From: Schistosoma mansoni
Lineage: Eukaryota > Platyhelminthes > Trematoda > Strigeidida > Schistosomatidae
Reading direction: 5' to 3'
Length of the DNA stretch: 64,000 nt
NCBI RefSeq assembly: GCF_000237925.1
Contig: NW_017386042.1
Location: 62,001-126,000, forward strand
Shown here: piece after piece, positions 28,871-41,300 of the stretch
Layout of the letters: every line of letters starts with the position of its first letter
Position numbering within the stretch: position 1 is the stretch's first letter
Program-made: the position numbers and the translations under genes
The notes under the pieces: generated by a model
Seen by the model: only the letters and a program-made list of their open reading frames with translations
Databases searched by the model: none
What the model was told of the DNA's origin: nothing

Positions 28871-29389
28871 CGGTATTATGCATTTATAGGTATCAATACC
28901 AAGGTTGGACGTGATAGTTTCAAATAAATTGAGCATTGGGTAGAGGATTAATATTTTTAAAATTATACATTAATCGAGTTTTATTGGCTTGAAACTGAAA
29001 TTCGGTTATGATGCCGGATTTAATTATTTTTCTTGTCAAGTGATTAGAAGAAATCCACAAAACACCCTGAACGTATATTATAAATTTATAAGAATTGATG
29101 TGAAAGGTTTTGTGAAGTGTATTATGAATGTCAATCAGATAATGGTCTGATTTCCGGGTTCCACGTGTATAGTGGTGCGACTAATTCTATCGAATAAATT
29201 TCATAAATAAATGCTTTGTAATATCACCTTTCATATTAGGTTTCTTGACTTATATTAATTCAGTTAGAGTCAGTTCTCACTGACATGAAAAACGCCATCA
29301 TTTGATTTAGATTATGCAATATTGAAAATTCAATCATAATAATATAAATTTTCATGCTTTTCATTCATTAGTGATTATTTCTTTAAAAA
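28871..29389. other. region upstream of PDCD7
   Basis: AT-rich, with no coding motif. It presumably contains the PDCD7 promoter and 5' UTR, though no TATA or CCAAT arrangement is convincing. The start codon at 29390 sits in an A-rich context (AAAAAATGG). Confidence 0.4.
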
Positions 29390-32300
29390 ATGGCCGATTA
29401 TAATAGGCCACTACCAATCAGATCTATGCCACCAATGCCTCGTTCGTTACCGCTTCTAGGAAGTAGATCACTGTCATCGTTATCTCAACATAAACATTCT
29501 ACATGGAATACTCAATCATTACAAGTAATGCACGGATATAGACCGACCGTGTCAACATCAATTGGTGAGCAAATCGTTGCACCGGTTCTAAATAATCAGT
29601 CATCGCTTCCATTACAACCAATATTATCGTCCTGTTGGTCGAATGCTGAACGTTTCCCACCTACTCACTATCCTCCTCCTGCTCCTTTCGGTTATTTGTC
29701 AATCCCACAACAATCTGTTGTTAATTTTGAGTCAACTTTCAATTCATGGTTAAGTTATTATGAACCAATATTTATCGAGCGTAGAGGACAATGTAAAGAA
29801 CAAAATAATATACAACTACCGGTGTATAGAAATATGTTGGTTAAATGGTCAGAATTAATTCAGAAAATGCAATCAACTTCTACACAAAATGAAATGCCTT
29901 CTTCTTTTTCATTACAGGTAAGTTGTCTTTATTTTCATCTATATATATGTATATATATATACGATTGTACAGCTTGATAATAAATGCGTTCGAAAGAAGT
30001 CCCTTCGCCGAACTTCGTGTTTTTAATGTTCAAGTAGGAACTACTTGTCTATGGTAAAATACAGTCATTTCAATGTTAAAGCGAAACACTAACCCTACTG
30101 ATATAGTAGGGTTAGGCAACCATAGTAAAGGTGTATAGTGATTTGAAACCCAAACAAATGTAATTGAACCATCACAGTGAATATTTAGGAAGTATTGATT
30201 CGGGCCAACATTACCAGTCAATTAGGGGAAGGATTTTTAATGGATTAGTTAGTATGACACGCTAACAATAACTTTACCAAACCCCTTAACTTCTTTTTGA
30301 TATCACACTAAATATAGTCAACTTTTCACTAAAAGCTTTTGTTATAAATTTCCAGACCCCAGAAAATAAGTTCTGTGGTCTACTTTTTTATAATTTGGTT
30401 GTACAAATTTAAATATAACGTCTTCCTACCAAATATTACATCGTGTGTTTAATTTTTATTGGTTTTAATGCTGTCATGTCCCTGTTGAATTGTCTTTGGT
30501 TGACTATGTTGATTCAATAAGACACATTAAATATATTAATATACGATAGCCGTACGTTTGTATAAATCTCCTTTTATGGATCGAATTAATCTTTTACTTG
30601 AGGTTTGGCTTCTACCTTTGGATTATCCAAGGCTAGGCGAAGAAGAAATGGGTTGTATTTTATCATTGTGTGTGGTGGATAGTCATTCTGAACAGTAGAG
30701 ATGTATCCTCTCTGTGAGTATTAAACCTCTCTCATCGCATTCATCCAAATATCCCTTCCTACAGCTAAACGTTTAAGGTTTATTGATTTTCATTAGCATT
30801 CAATTGCAAATTACTGTCTCTTACACTTTGTCAGTGGGAAGAAGTTGATATCTCTAATACATCAGCATGATTTATCTACATTGTAGTCTGATAACATTTA
30901 AACCAGTTCCTTTCAATCTACACTATTAGTACTGTCATCTTCAAATAGAACACGAAAATATTTTCGAAATTGTTGAAATTAAAAACTGAAGATCTGCGTC
31001 AACTGAATTTTATTGCGTAGAAAGTAACCGTGCTCTCGTATATTAACACTATGCTTACTAGAAATCCGTGGCTATCAAACTAATTAAAATCTTACTGTAT
31101 TCTTAAAACTGATAATAAGTAGATGCTTCAAGTCTATAGCTAATAAGTAGATAAATCAAAATCTTGGCAACGTTGTTGATATGTTTTTTTTAGTTATATT
31201 GCAAAATTTATCTTTTGTGGTTAAAGTCTGTTGAATAGAAGAAATGATTTGTTGAAAATAATAGATAATTTGACCTGATGACAATAGATAGATTAAAGTA
31301 ATCTTGATTGAACATATATTTTTATTATAGAATGAGTCAGATGTGTTTACGATCTCCTCATTATTTATCGCAATACTTTGAATTCGTGTGGCTTAAATTG
31401 ATCCAATAATCCGGTTTCTCGATTATCTCAAGCAAATTCTTACTTTATCCACTGCTACTAGATATGTTTTACAGTAATGTTGTTTGAAGATCTGAGATGT
31501 TTAGTTACTCCTAAATATTGGTGAATTTATTCCAGCATGTGAAATGGTTTTGAGTCTTGATGTTTATTTAACGCTGAAATATTTGGAAACTCCACCGGGA
31601 ACCTTTCTAGAGTAAGTGGCTGTCCCAAGTCCGGGTAAACGGGAATGGTTGTGTATAGTGTTAATAACTGCACCTAACAGTTAACGTATATCAACTTGAC
31701 CGATTTTCGTAACTTATTTTGTAATTTTGTAATTCTGTTTTGTTATCCAGAATGAACTGAATGCTGTTCAACAGTATTGTATAAATCCACATATTACCAA
31801 TTTAGTGAAGAAGAAACTTCGTGTAATCCACAAGAAAAGAGTACGTCTAAAATTTGTCATTTCATTATTATTGTTAGGGGTTTTCGTTTGTTAATTTATA
31901 ATTTACACGTAGACTTTGTCGTTAATAGGAAATAGCTTATAAGAAATCCTCAGCATTGCTTAAATCGTAGCAATAAGGGATGCCCGTGGCATAAAATCAA
32001 ATATAGAAGAGAACAATCAATCAGATTGAAAATTACAAAATATCAATTCCCAGTTCCGCTGTCTCTAGTGATATTACTCTTTAAGTTAGTCGAAAATCCA
32101 TATTCCCACCTAACATCATTACATTAATCGTGGTCAATGAGCAGGTGACATTGTTGGCTTATTTTGCAGACTGAAAAGTTCAGATTAACACATGAGATTT
32201 AGATTGTTTATTGTTAAGTTTTTATTTTAAGTCATCTCTGACAATCTAAGAACGAAAAACGCATTAAAAGAATTATAATGATACAAATATATGGAGTTCA

Positions 32301-35300
32301 TATTATGGTTATAATCTCTGTTCGAAAGTTTAAGATTAACTCGGTTTCACATAGGTCATATGCCTTTACTTCTCATCGTCTCCTAATTTTCCTATTACTT
32401 ATTTCCTTATTCTATATTCTGTTTTCTCTTGTTCTTTTGTGTTGTCTTCGATTTTTCTTTGCTACTATTAGTACCATTATGTTCATACTTTAGACTTTTC
32501 TCTTGTCCACTTCCTTAGGTTGAATTCGTTTGGATTGTGAGGATCACAACTGTATAATGATATTTCAGTTGTTCTCTCTTTCCTAATCCTTATACAGAAT
32601 CTGTGTTGCCATACATAACATATAATCACCACACACTATCTACAAACGATTTTCCCATTGCATTAGTCGATATGGATCTGTGCTTAATAATTTGTTAAGA
32701 ATCTCATCTATGTAGTTCTATTTAATTTCAGTGCGATGTATTAAGTGATTTTATACATCAGTTATACCTCGAAGAAAGGTTCAATGATGATGGATTTGAT
32801 TCCCGTTTGCGGGGTGTTGAATGCTCATTACTGAGGAGTTCTATACCAAGACAAAACGGCAGTCCATCGCTCTCACGTCCTCAATGGTTGTCTAACTTAC
32901 ATATGTTCATGGGCATTACACGACCATAATAATGCCTGTTGCAGATATTTTTTTGTAAATAGTTATTTATCAATTATGTGTACATACGTTTTCGACTTCA
33001 TACATCATTTCCAAATTCAACAAAGTATATTCAGTAAGTGAATAGCTAAATAAGTATTTTCAGGTCATATGAAAAATGAATTAAAAATTAAACAGAATAG
33101 TTGACCTATTGACATAATATCGATACTTATTTGTTTCTCATCACTACAGTTTACTATTGCTAATCATTTATATTAACAAGAGAAGCATATGGTAGTAGTC
33201 CGTGGTTCCCAACCTAAGTGATACATTTATACAGTACACTGTAGTTTTTCAATTAATTTATTGCTACTGCTGGTCCATAATGAATATAATTAATTCTTTG
33301 TTGACCTACCATAATAATTGATTCCCTCAAATAGCTTAGAATGCATTTTTATCCTAATCCTATGACGATGGCATACAATATACGGCAGAAACCATTTTAG
33401 TTAAATGATGGATATGAAACAGAAATATCAAGAATGTTTTAATGTCAACTTTTAAACCATCTGTTTCTCTGACAATCTTTACAACTCTCTTACAATAAGC
33501 CTGTACTTTTAATTAAAGTTATAAAGGTTCAGTTATTATGCTCTAACTTATTTCTTCTACAACACATAATCTGTTATGAAGTTTGCATATATGCATTCTA
33601 ATTATGATGATGGCAACGTAGTTGTCAATCGGTTTTTATTTTCAACATAATCCCCCAAGTAGACATTAATTTAATGGTTCGTTAAATAAGCCAATAGTCA
33701 CTTTTCTTTTGGTAAATAATTAGTGTATTTTGTTTGATTCTTAATTTACTTCTCCTTCTCACATACGATACACATCTATGCTGCTGCTACCTTGACGTGG
33801 TGGTCGGGCTTGCCTATCGTGATGAACCAATCGAGCTATACAGTCTGGAACAATCATTCCTCAAGGTCCTACCATGCCAGACAGGTCGGTTGTTCAGCGG
33901 TAAGACTAGAAGCAGCAAACCCAAGGTCGGAAGACGAAGTCGTACTGCCGACTGTACAGAGGTGTGACAGCAATAAGGTGTTTCCTTCAGACAACCAGCT
34001 TAACAGCGATGCTGCCTTCCCACAAGGAGGGGTGGGGTTAGAAAAGGTCGACCCTAAAAATGCACACCTTGTCTTATCCCATGGATTTCCGTCTCCGGCG
34101 GTAAGGTCATTTGAAGAACGGAGCTAACACGTCAAAAATCCCCCACAAAAAAGCCGTGCGTGACCGGCCTCAAGCAGTTGTCCGTTTGGCACTGCGGTCA
34201 CGCTCCCAGGTCATTATGACCAACACTAATCCAACTTCCTTTTCAGGCCCCTCCAGAAATACCCTCCCACGGTGTGGGCAGCCAGGAAGTTATATTAGCC
34301 CTCATACCCGTAACTGCACACGAGACCAAGTTGGTCACATTCAAATCCCTCCTACACCTCCTAATAACTTTCTTATCGTGGTATAGCAACTCGAACTGAT
34401 GTACGTACGTACGAAGTTCTACGTTGTGACTGACTGATTGACTGACTGACTGATTCAACAGAAATATCTTTAAAGTTAACTAACATCCTTGGAGTTCCAT
34501 TTCATTGGTATAAGAGTTTTTTTAAAATTATTTCTTCATCATATCATGTCTTTTCAATAGATAATATTGTTGCGTAATCATCAATTAATGTGAAATTTTC
34601 TCAGTTAGAGATGGTTTTTTATCTGGAAATGTATCATAGGCATTGCTTGAAAACGGATGATATACAATTCAGCTCCCTAGAAAAATTTAATGTAAAGTAG
34701 AATTTTGAATATATATCATTATTACACACTTATATGAAACAGAAGCACACTTATCTAGTGATCTAAAACTACAATTTTATGCTTAAAAAAACTACTATTA
34801 GGTCAAATTCACTTAGTATTGCTTGTTTGAATCTTCCCATTGATGTTTAGGACTGCAACTGATCAGTTTCTCAAACAAGTAATACTGAGTGAATTTAGAC
34901 TTCATTCCATTGCACAAGCAAGTGGCTATCAGGACTCAGTAGCTGAGTGGATAACGCGATGGCGTCTGAAGCGAAAGGTACTGTGTTCGAGTCCCAGAGT
35001 GAACATCAATTCTGAGATGCAGGTACATCCATCTGACGAGTCCCAAATAGGATGAAACGCTCATCCTGGATTCTACTGCTAGCCATTATCCATCTTTGCT
35101 TACAATACTATTAAGTCAGTTGAACTTCTCTTGATCCAGCCACAAGAATGTAGGATATCCATCATTTGTGCAATAAATGTGATTTAAGGAAGTTCATTTT
35201 ACTTTATTAGACCTGATTAAAGATATTTGTTATTATTAGTGTAGATTATGAAATTTAAAGTAAGGATCAAGAAAAAGAAAGGCACTCAGTAATGACAATC

Positions 35301-38300
35301 GATTTCGGCGAGTTTCTTTAGGTCTATACAATTTGAAAATTACATAAACATCCACCTACTACGAATATCTTATGATTAACTACACTTTCTATCTGGTTGG
35401 TCAAGTTTTACCGATATAAGTGTAGTTCAAAATCATGCTTGCAAATTAAAGACATTCGGTTTGTTTAATGAATCTTTGTTAATTGTAGTTTATATTACTA
35501 ACAATGTCTTTATCATCTTGACATTCTTTTTACATATTCTCGAAATTCAAAGCATTTCACTGTTGTTTCAAGTATCTACCGTCTGATAGTTAATTTAATT
35601 TGCTGGTATTAATTAATACTAATTAATAATCTCAATAATTGTACCACTGAATCCTTTAAAATATTGAGTAGTATCATAAATTTTTTTGAGTCCAAAATTA
35701 TCATGTACTCTACACGTTTATTTTTTTTCATTCAGACGGTCTGTACATTTAGTGTAAAGTATTTTATAAATGATACTTTGTCTCTATAACATAATAATTT
35801 GACATTCACTAAAGAATTGTATACTACAACGCTACTTTATATGAAAATAGACTTGTTTCATTTAAAGGTAGTGTAGACTAAACAGTCGTGATACTGTAAC
35901 CACTATAATAATGGTCTTTTTATCAGTGCTTATTATTTTTATTTTATTTGAACACATAAATATTGGTACAAAGGGGCACCGTATACATATGCGCCACACA
36001 AGTCACTTGATTTGTGTGTGGGCTGTGATACTGTTCGGGTACCCAGACCGAAGTAGGTGATTTTCTTAGGGAGTCACACCCCGAAGATTCGACTTAAAGG
36101 TCTAATCCACAAGGCAGTGGAGCAACGTAAGGAGATGCAGTCCCATGATAGCCGGTGACCGACGATTGATTCATACGCCATTTGTTGCTTCAGGATACTG
36201 GAGCCAGCCCATGTGCACCATTGGTTTGGAATCAGGGTTTTCCAACCCTCATAGGTGGACTCTCTGTGTCCTCCAACCCGGTTAAAGTGCTGGACATTTG
36301 CTTTTTGTCCTCTCAATTTTATAAACAACACCCGTGGTGCGAGAAGGCAGTGAGTAGGACTTCCCTGTCAGAGGTTATATATTCGCGTGGCCATGTGAGA
36401 GCATTTGGAGAGGGAGAGCGGACTCTCCCCACTCTCGGCCGTGCCAGGGCATTCGGGGTCGGTAATTATGTATCAAATGTTATATTACATCGTGTTTTTT
36501 TTCATATTTTCCTCTCTTCGACCAGCCCAGGCTCAGGAGTCATTTGTTACTTAAGCATTTTGTTACTCAGTCTACATGATTTGGTATAAAATCAATGGCT
36601 TGATTCGTACTGCGTAGTTGCATTAATTAACTCATATTGAAAACGGATGAAAAGACTCATGAGAGAAGTCCATGTATTATGACATTGCAGTAGTCATCGA
36701 CTATACTTTCAGAAATCTACTTTCTGTATGCTGAGCGTCATATAAAAACGATTAACTACTTGAAGACATATACATTTTCCCTAAAAACCATTCTGAAACT
36801 TGAAATCAATTGTTCTTCCAATCTTTCTCGTTTTCGATCATGATTTCTTAATTCTAGTTTAATATTAATCAATTTTGAATTTATTTTATGCAACCTGAGT
36901 TAAGTAGTCAATCTTTCTTTGCCACATTCATCATAACCCACTAATTGACTAAGATGAAAAATTGTTTTCATTTATTCTAACTGATTTATTTCTTTTCAGC
37001 GTTATCTTAAACGTTTACGTGAACGTAGACAAAATTCACAACTACAATCATCAACTTCTTCTGTAATCATACAGTCTACAACTGGTAGTATACTTGAACG
37101 ATTAAAATCAGACATATTATTGACTATTGAACAATCAAGTGTTCATGACAAACAGGAAATCAATGTAGATAACCATACAGACAATGTTATTGACAATGAA
37201 TCAAAACAGAAACTGTAAGTAGTTTCTCCTTTTTAAGAAATCATATTAATTCCTTTGAATTTGATTGACGGCATCTTTTTTGTCTAACTAATATGCACAC
37301 ATGTTTTACACCATTGAATTTAATGCTTCGATAATAAGACTAATTAATGAGCGATATATTCATAATATTTCAGTCATGAAATCGTTAACAATCTTGTAAA
37401 TATGTTATTTTATATATAATTGATACCCAATAAGTTGGTTGGTAGTAGTCCCTTCTTATTGTCGGTTGATTTCTAATTTATCGTTCAGTCTTCCCCTAAA
37501 TTGGTGATTTTCCTTTAGAAAAGAGATGCATTTAATCAGTTGCTACCAATTAAATATTGTCCTGTATAATAGATTAGTACTATTGTGGTGTTTGTTACTG
37601 ATGTCGACAGATATAATTAGTATGTACCACCAATTGAAAGTGAAATGCTTAGCTTCAGAATGTTAAGAAGATCGAATAGAATGAGAACGAGAACAAAGAA
37701 TGATTGATATGGAAACGAAAGAACAATGAAGTATGAGACGATTGATCGACATTTTGCAAATGAAGTATTCACTGTATGGACCTGATTTATTTCGAGATTC
37801 CTTAATTTTGTATTCAAATACATTTGGTTGTTCTAACTGTGTATTCCTTCACTGCAATACTTCAAACCTTTGCTTTTTAAAATCAGGTTCCTTGACAAGT
37901 TTGATTCGGTTGTATTGAGTCAGTTTTTGTAGCAAAAAAAACTCACGTGGACAGTGTTCCACTCATTACGAATTTTTAGTTTTGTACAAAAATGTAAAGG
38001 ACTTTTTCTACTGCTGCCACTACTTCCATTACATTGAGATTTCTGCCAACAATTTCATCTTGCTATGTTGATATCGTGTAAAAACTTGGACTGATCCATA
38101 TACGTGGCAAGATGTACATTGAGTATGACTGATTGACTAATGTCATTGTTACATCTTTAAATTCCACTTTGGATAATGCAAAGTTTCATTGTAAATCTGA
38201 AAAGAGTAACTTTATCCGTGTAAAGGCATCTCAAAGTGTGATTAATACTTTAGTAATGATTCAATTATTTGATGCAAACATTGCTTTGTATTTGGATTTA

Positions 38301-41300
38301 GTTATCGCTCAATGATTTCAACTGTATATGCTGTAGAGATATTGTTTTGATCAAGTCGTTCTGGTTTTGTATCTCTACACCTTTCTTGTGACCATATAAC
38401 TCCATATTATATTTTTCTTGAATATGTTAAACTCTTTCAAATGAGCATTCTCCTGCCTACACATTGTTTACCCTTATAATTAATCATCTTATTTCCTAAT
38501 GACATGATGTTGAGTTTAACATAAAGAACAAGATGAATTGTGTTTCGTAATCAACCGGAGTTGATGGAATCAGCTGTAACTGTTTTACAGTTAAATCTAG
38601 TGAAAATCGTCCTACGATCGATTTAAAAATGACAAATATATACTTCATTATCATATGATTAATTTCTTCCTGTTAGTTATGATTGTTATCATCATTATTC
38701 TACACATCTCTTTGTTGTTTTTTGTGTGTCACATTGTTTCATTCAACACATTGTTTGACATTCATTGTATTATGCATTCACATTTGTTCTTTTTAATGGA
38801 GAAATACCTGTCTCTAGTTTATTTTTATTGTGCAATTTGAATGTTATCTTCATCAACTGATTTCATTTCTAGATGTAAATTACTGTGACACATTAGCAAT
38901 CTATAAAGATTTCATTCCTGTCTTCCAATAAAATCATGAAAACTAGTTTTAGATGTATTCACCAAATTAAGATAACTAAACTGTTAGTGATATTCAAAGT
39001 CCTAGGATTAAGCGTTAGTGTAAGTTCTTTCTTTGAGCCATTTATTATTATTATTATTATTTAAACGCATAAATATTGGTACAAGGGGGCACCAGATATA
39101 TATGCGCTTCACAAATCTCATTCGATTTGTGTGAGGGCTGTGATACTGCACAGGTGCCCAAACTGAAGTAGGTGGTTTTCTTAGGGAGTCACACCCCGAA
39201 GATTCGACTTAAAGGTCTAATCCACAAGGCAGTGGAGCAACGTAAGGAGATGCAGTCCCATGATAGCCGGTGACCGACGATTGATTCATACGCCATTTGT
39301 TGCTTCAGGATACTGGAGCCAGCCCATGTGCACCATTGGTTTGGAATCAGGGTTTTCCAACCCTCATAGGTGGACTCTCTGTGTCCTCCAACCCGGTTAA
39401 AGTGCTGGACATTTGCTTTTTGTCCTCTCAATTTTATAAACAATACCCGTGGTGCGAGAAGGCAGTGAGTAGGACTTCCCTGTCAGAGGTTATATATTCG
39501 CGTGGCCATGTGAGAGCATTTGGAGAGGGAGAGCGGACTCTCCCCACTCTCTGCCGTGCCAGGGCATTTGGGTTCTTTTAAGTCATTAAAATAGCCACAA
39601 GCTTTCTGGTTAGTGTTGGTAATATCAGAGATCATCGTTTAGTTAGAGAACATTATTTGTTGTAATCCATAGCTAATTCCAATTTAATTGTTTCATCTCT
39701 ATTTTCTTCATCCTTGTTTTATTCTGATACTATTTGTCTATTCAATAGAATAGGACTTTTAATAAAACACTTTTATTTTCTAAACCAAATTTACATCTAT
39801 TCACCTTTCTTAATAACTCCGCCTGCAGCTCTTTTAGAGTTACTGCCGGTCCCAAGCCCAGGTAAAGGAGGAGGGTTGGGCGTGGGGTTAGCGACCCCAT
39901 CCTGTAGAAAAACTAACTCGCTAAAAGAATGCTAACCAGAAAAGATAATTTAGACCATTTAAACTCTGCCCTGGGAGTTGAAGGAATAAGCACATATGAA
40001 AAAGATGAATAACAACTAGAAAGAACTGGGAAAGATTGCTTTGGACAGAGTTGGGTGGAGAATGCTGGTGGGCGGCCTATGCTCCTCCACGAGGGGTAAC
40101 AGGCGTAAGTAAGTAAGTAAGTAACCTTTCTTAATAGATCAAATGATCACACTTAGTATTCAAGACAAAAGAAAAACGATGAACTTTCTTCCCAAAATAG
40201 TTTTTCAATTTATTTTTTTGTTCAGGTTTAATATTAGTGAAGAAAATAACAATCATCATCATCATCATCATCATTTTAATCAAATGAAAACAACATTACG
40301 TAAATCCATTGATGAATGTCAAAAACGTATACAACTATTGAACAATCTGGAAAAATTACGTTCAGCACGATTAGCACAAGCTGAACAACAAGGTAATTCT
40401 ATAGATAATTTATTATACGTATATAAGGTGGAAGGGTTCAAACGAATTATAATATCTGTCAATTGAATGTAATTGTAATTCATTAAACCAAAACTTAGAT
40501 TAACTAAATACTAACATTATTATTATTATTCCGATTTAATTATTTCCAGTTTACTTCTTAAACTGTAATTTATTTCCATTAAAGACTGATAATTTGTAGA
40601 TCTATTATACTAAGGTACCAAGCTTAAATTTTCATAGCAATGTGTATTGCATTGTTGTTAGTTTTAAACTAAGCATGAAAATTTATAGTTCAGGCGTTAC
40701 TTACTTACGCCTGTTACCCCTCATGGCTCCCAAATGCCCTGGTACAGCCGAGAGTGGAGAAAGTCAGCTCTTCCTCTCCAAATGCTCTCACATGGCCACG
40801 CGTATATAGCCTCTGCCAGGGAAGTCGTACTCATTGCCTTCTCGTGGCGGGGGTGTTGTTTACGAAATTGAGAGGACGAAAAGCGAATGTCCAGTGCTTT
40901 AACCGGGTTTGTAGACACGGAGGGTCGACCTGGGGGACACAACAAATCGACTTCTGTTTGTTAATACTGATAATAATTGAAAGGTACTAACTAGTTAGAT
41001 TGAACTTCAAAATTTATTTTTTTTAAAAAATATTTAATCTTTTTTTAGGTGGTCTTTTTCCTTATCAACTCAATGAAAAATTCAATTCTGACATGAATGA
41101 AGTGAAAAACCAATTATCTGTTCAAATCCAAACGTTGGAATCATTATATTCAAAGGTTAAAGTAAGTTATTGTCTAGTCTTATATATTGTGTATTACTTC
41201 ATCAATTTGATTTGATTATAAACAGGGGTAATCAGTTGTGTAACTCATCACTGTGCTGATCAAATAATCAAATTGAAATGTGTGTAAGAATAACAAGGAA

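Noticed and set aside
35034-35075. Active hammerhead in the 35-kb Sm-alpha copy
   Set aside because: Stem III has a C/A mismatch, stem II closes with G-U, and the first stem I pair is lost.
36182-36589. 135-codon open frame as a gene
   Set aside because: It lies within a dispersed retroposon present in at least four copies, with frames on both strands and no domain.
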